Shown here piece after piece: positions 56,491 through 58,936 of a stretch of 58,936 nt of DNA. This DNA is from Novosphingobium naphthalenivorans NBRC 102051. GTDB lineage: Bacteria > Pseudomonadota > Alphaproteobacteria > Sphingomonadales > Sphingomonadaceae. The stretch spans positions 1-58,936 of the forward strand of contig NZ_BCTX01000029.1 of the NCBI RefSeq assembly GCF_001590985.1. Reading direction: 5' to 3'. The notes beneath the pieces were generated by a model that was not told the origin of the DNA, made no database searches, and saw only the letters and a program-made list of their open reading frames with translations. The first letter of the stretch is position 1, and each line of letters opens with the position of its first letter. Made by a program: the position numbers and the translations under genes.

Positions 56491-58872
56491 ATGTCCAAGC
56501 CGATGATTTTGTGGTTCGAAGACATCGGTATCGCTGATGTGCCGGCCGTAGGCGGCAAGAACGCGTCTTTAGGCGAGATGACCGCGGCCCTCGCTCAGAA
56601 GGGCGTGAAGGTGCCCTCTGGCTTTGCCACCACTGCGGACGCTTACAGGGCGTTCGTTCACGACAATGAGCTTGCACCCCGCATTACGGAACATCTCTCC
56701 GCCTTCCACTCCGGCGGATGCACCCTTCAGGAAGCGGGGCAGGCTATAAGGAGTCTGTTTCTGGAAGCGGAAATGCCCTCCCATATCGCCGAGGAGATTG
56801 TGTCCGCTTATGCGGAACTTGGCCGGCGTACCGGCACAGAGCGTCCCGCCGTTGCCGTGCGCAGCAGCGCGACCGCCGAAGATCTGCCGGATGCGAGCTT
56901 CGCGGGCCAGCAGGAAACCTTCCTCAATGTCCGGGGCCGGGCCGCACTTCTGGCGGCCTGTCGTCGATGCTTCGCCTCGCTGTTCACCGATCGCGCGATC
57001 AGTTACCGCGATGCGAAAGGCTTCGATCATCTCGAGGTTGCGCTGTCGATCGGCATTCAGCAGATGGTCCGTTCGGACCTGTGCGGATCGGGCGTCATGT
57101 TCTCGATCGATACCGAAACCGGCTTTCCAAATGCTATCGTCATCAGCGCCGCCTGGGGGCTGGGTGAGACCGTCGTCCAGGGGAGCGTAAACCCGGACAG
57201 ATATGTCGTATTCAAACCGCTTCTCGCGCAGCCGGGGACCGAACCGATCATCGACAAGGAGTTGGGCGGCAAGGCGTTCCGCATGGTCTATGGGGAAGGC
57301 GGAAGCCACCGTACGAGGATCGTCGAGACAACCGAGCAGGAGCGTCAGAGCTTCGTTCTCGATAACAGCGATATCGTCCAGCTCGCCCGGTGGGCCGTGG
57401 CGATCGAGGACCATTACCAGCGTCCCATGGACATGGAATGGGCGAAGGACGGCGAGACTGGTGAACTCTACATCGTCCAGGCACGCCCCGAAACGGTTCA
57501 GGCCCAGGCCAGCACCTCGACATTCCGGCATTACCGCCTCAAGGAGAAAGGCGACCCGCTATTGACGGGCGCGGCGGTGGGAACAGCCATCGCTGCTGGC
57601 AAGGCTTGTGTCATCCGGACCGCCGCCGACATCGCCCAGTTCCGGGACGGGTCTATTCTCATCACTGAGACGACCGACCCCGATTGGGTTCCGGTCATGA
57701 AACGCGCGGCGGGGATCGTGACCAATCATGGCGGCACCACCAGCCACGCCGCCATCGTCAGCCGCGAACTCGGTGTTCCCGCAATCGTCGGCACCGGAAA
57801 CGCGACCGAGATCATTGCCGAGAACAGCGAGATCACGATCAGCTGCGCTAACGGTGACGTCGGAACAATCTACGCCAGCATACTCGATTTTTCCGTGACG
57901 GACGTGGATATCGGCTCCCTGCCGGCCACCCGGACGGACATCATGGTCAATATCGCGAACCCGGCGGCGGCATTCCAGTGGTGGCGGCTTCCTGCCCGAG
58001 GGGTCGGCCTTGCGCGCATGGAGTTCATCATCAACGCGCATATCAAGGTGCATCCGATGGCACTGGTTCACCCGGATCGCGTGAGCGCTGAAGCTCAGCG
58101 GCAAATACGCGATCTGACCAAGGGGTATTCCGACCCATCGGAGTTTTTTGTCGATGTCCTCGCGCGCGGCATCGCGAAGCTTGCAAGTCCCTATTACCCG
58201 CACCCCGCCATCGTGCGCCTGAGCGATTTCAAAACGAACGAATATGCGCACCTTGTGGGCGGCGACGCCTTCGAGCCGGATGAGGAGAATCCGATGCTCG
58301 GCTTCCGCGGCGCCTCGCGCTATTACGATGAACGGTATCGCGAAGGCTTCGCTCTCGAATGCCGCGCGCTCAAGCGGGTCCGGGAGGAACTGGGCTTCTC
58401 GAACGTCATCGTCATGGTCCCCTTCTGCCGCACGCCGGCCGAGGCGGATCGCGTGCTCGAAGCGATGGCCGAGAACGGTTTGCGCCGCGGGGAGAATGGG
58501 CTGCAAATCTACATGATGTGCGAGATACCCTCGAACGTCATTCTCGCCGAGCAGTTCGCTACGCGCTTCGACGGATTTTCCATCGGCTCCAACGACCTCA
58601 CCCAGCTTGTGTTGGGTGTCGACCGCGATTCCGGGATTCTGGCCAATCTCTTCGATGAAAGAGACGAAGCCGTCACCCGCATGATCTCGGAAGCCATTCG
58701 CAACGCGCACGCGGCGGGCATCAAGATCGGCATATGCGGCCAGGGGCCGAGCAACCATCCGGACTTTGCGGCGTTCCTGGTTTCGGAGGGTATCGATTCC
58801 ATGTCGCTCAATCCCGACAGCTTCGTGCGAACGATCAAGGCCGTCGCGGAGGCGGAGGGACAGTCGGGCTGA
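56491..58872 (+). CDS. ppsA: Phosphoenolpyruvate synthase
   Basis: The 793-aa protein has the length and three domains of PEP synthase. The N-terminal ATP-binding half contains VGGKNASLGEM and AVRSSATAEDLPDASFAGQQ. The swivelling phosphohistidine domain contains GGTTSHAAIVSRELGVPAIV with the catalytic His419. The C-terminal PEP/pyruvate-binding barrel contains MCEIPSNVILAEQF, SIGSNDLTQLVLGVDRDSG and GICGQGPSNHPDF with Cys749. It makes phosphoenolpyruvate from pyruvate and ATP for gluconeogenesis. Strong AGCTGGAGATG precedes ATG 56491. Probably core chromosome, though placement inside an island cannot be ruled out. Confidence 0.95.
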   Translation: MSKPMILWFEDIGIADVPAVGGKNASLGEMTAALAQKGVKVPSGFATTADAYRAFVHDNELAPRITEHLSAFHSGGCTLQEAGQAIRSLFLEAEMPSHIAEEIVSAYAELGRRTGTERPAVAVRSSATAEDLPDASFAGQQETFLNVRGRAALLAACRRCFASLFTDRAISYRDAKGFDHLEVALSIGIQQMVRSDLCGSGVMFSIDTETGFPNAIVISAAWGLGETVVQGSVNPDRYVVFKPLLAQPGTEPIIDKELGGKAFRMVYGEGGSHRTRIVETTEQERQSFVLDNSDIVQLARWAVAIEDHYQRPMDMEWAKDGETGELYIVQARPETVQAQASTSTFRHYRLKEKGDPLLTGAAVGTAIAAGKACVIRTAADIAQFRDGSILITETTDPDWVPVMKRAAGIVTNHGGTTSHAAIVSRELGVPAIVGTGNATEIIAENSEITISCANGDVGTIYASILDFSVTDVDIGSLPATRTDIMVNIANPAAAFQWWRLPARGVGLARMEFIINAHIKVHPMALVHPDRVSAEAQRQIRDLTKGYSDPSEFFVDVLARGIAKLASPYYPHPAIVRLSDFKTNEYAHLVGGDAFEPDEENPMLGFRGASRYYDERYREGFALECRALKRVREELGFSNVIVMVPFCRTPAEADRVLEAMAENGLRRGENGLQIYMMCEIPSNVILAEQFATRFDGFSIGSNDLTQLVLGVDRDSGILANLFDERDEAVTRMISEAIRNAHAAGIKIGICGQGPSNHPDFAAFLVSEGIDSMSLNPDSFVRTIKAVAEAEGQSG

Positions 58873-58936
58873 GCGCCGGGTGAAATGACACTGATGCGAG
58901 GTACAGGAAATTGCGTCTACCGGTGATGATCCGCCT

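Noticed and set aside
1..58936. CRISPR array
   Set aside because: No regularly spaced identical repeats of 24-40 bp were seen anywhere in the window.

Overview
The window is GC-rich (roughly 62-65% by eye) alphaproteobacterial DNA. The cassette types, codon use, MucR-type regulator, IS701-family element and DUF1419/DUF736/DUF3560 proteins suggest a sphingomonad (Sphingomonas, Sphingobium or Novosphingobium). That is inference from family content, not a database match. Most of the window reads as a mobilizable or integrative island, or several islands side by side, rather than core chromosome.

Layout. (1) 1-2.8 kb: the 3' part of a MucR regulator, an HU gene, an excisionase and a tyrosine integrase abutting the 3' end of a tRNA-Glu(CTC). 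A second, imperfect copy of the tRNA 3' end lies 165 bp further right. (2) 3.2-18.4 kb: a MarR-like regulator, a Toprim primase-like protein and a complete PRTRC (ParB-related, ThiF-related cassette) operon: ParB, E, C, F, B, A and ThiF. A few unknown genes and a giant 1,723-aa methyltransferase-helicase follow. (3) 18.6-19.5 kb: a DUF1778/GNAT (TacA/TacT-like) toxin-antitoxin pair. (4) 19.8-35.4 kb: about 25 mostly uncharacterised, co-directional, often start-stop-overlapping genes, including a sigma-4-like protein, DUF3560, a GHKL ATPase, DUF1419 and a SLOG-like protein. (5) 35.5-37.8 kb: a Phd/PIN toxin-antitoxin pair, small genes and two large palindromic non-coding elements. (6) 38-47.3 kb: mobilization module with DUF736, DUF2493, a TraC-like protein, an inverted-repeat region that may be oriT, a ribbon-helix-helix protein, a TraD/VirD4 coupling protein, a MobF (TraI/TrwC) relaxase-helicase, an Mrr-like nuclease and a lytic transglycosylase. 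(7) 47.5-50.2 kb: a degraded strip with 5'-truncated cobW/zigA and sodC genes joined head-to-head, a LuxR-type regulator and a lytic-transglycosylase remnant. (8) 50.2-54.4 kb: McrBC restriction genes. (9) 54.6-56.2 kb: an IS701-type insertion sequence with 16-bp inverted repeats and a CTAG target duplication, sitting inside the start of a probable endonuclease/exonuclease/phosphatase gene. (10) 56.5 kb to the end: phosphoenolpyruvate synthase, probably chromosomal.

How the genes could work together. The relaxase, coupling protein and candidate oriT would let the island transfer using a mating-pair apparatus encoded elsewhere, because no VirB/Tra channel genes are present. The integrase targets tRNA-Glu. 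ParB and the two toxin-antitoxin modules would stabilise it; McrBC and the Mrr-like nuclease would attack foreign DNA; the DarB-like methyltransferase-helicase may protect its own DNA. The most interesting part is the PRTRC operon. It carries a small protein ending in glycine (C), an E2-like protein with a single cysteine (B), an E1-like ThiF protein and a JAMM-peptidase-like protein (A), which together look like a bacterial ubiquitin-type conjugation and deconjugation set tied to a partition protein. A second notable pattern is a purine, G-run-rich leader (GGGGAGGGGG-like) that recurs 16-120 bp ahead of at least ten start codons across the island.
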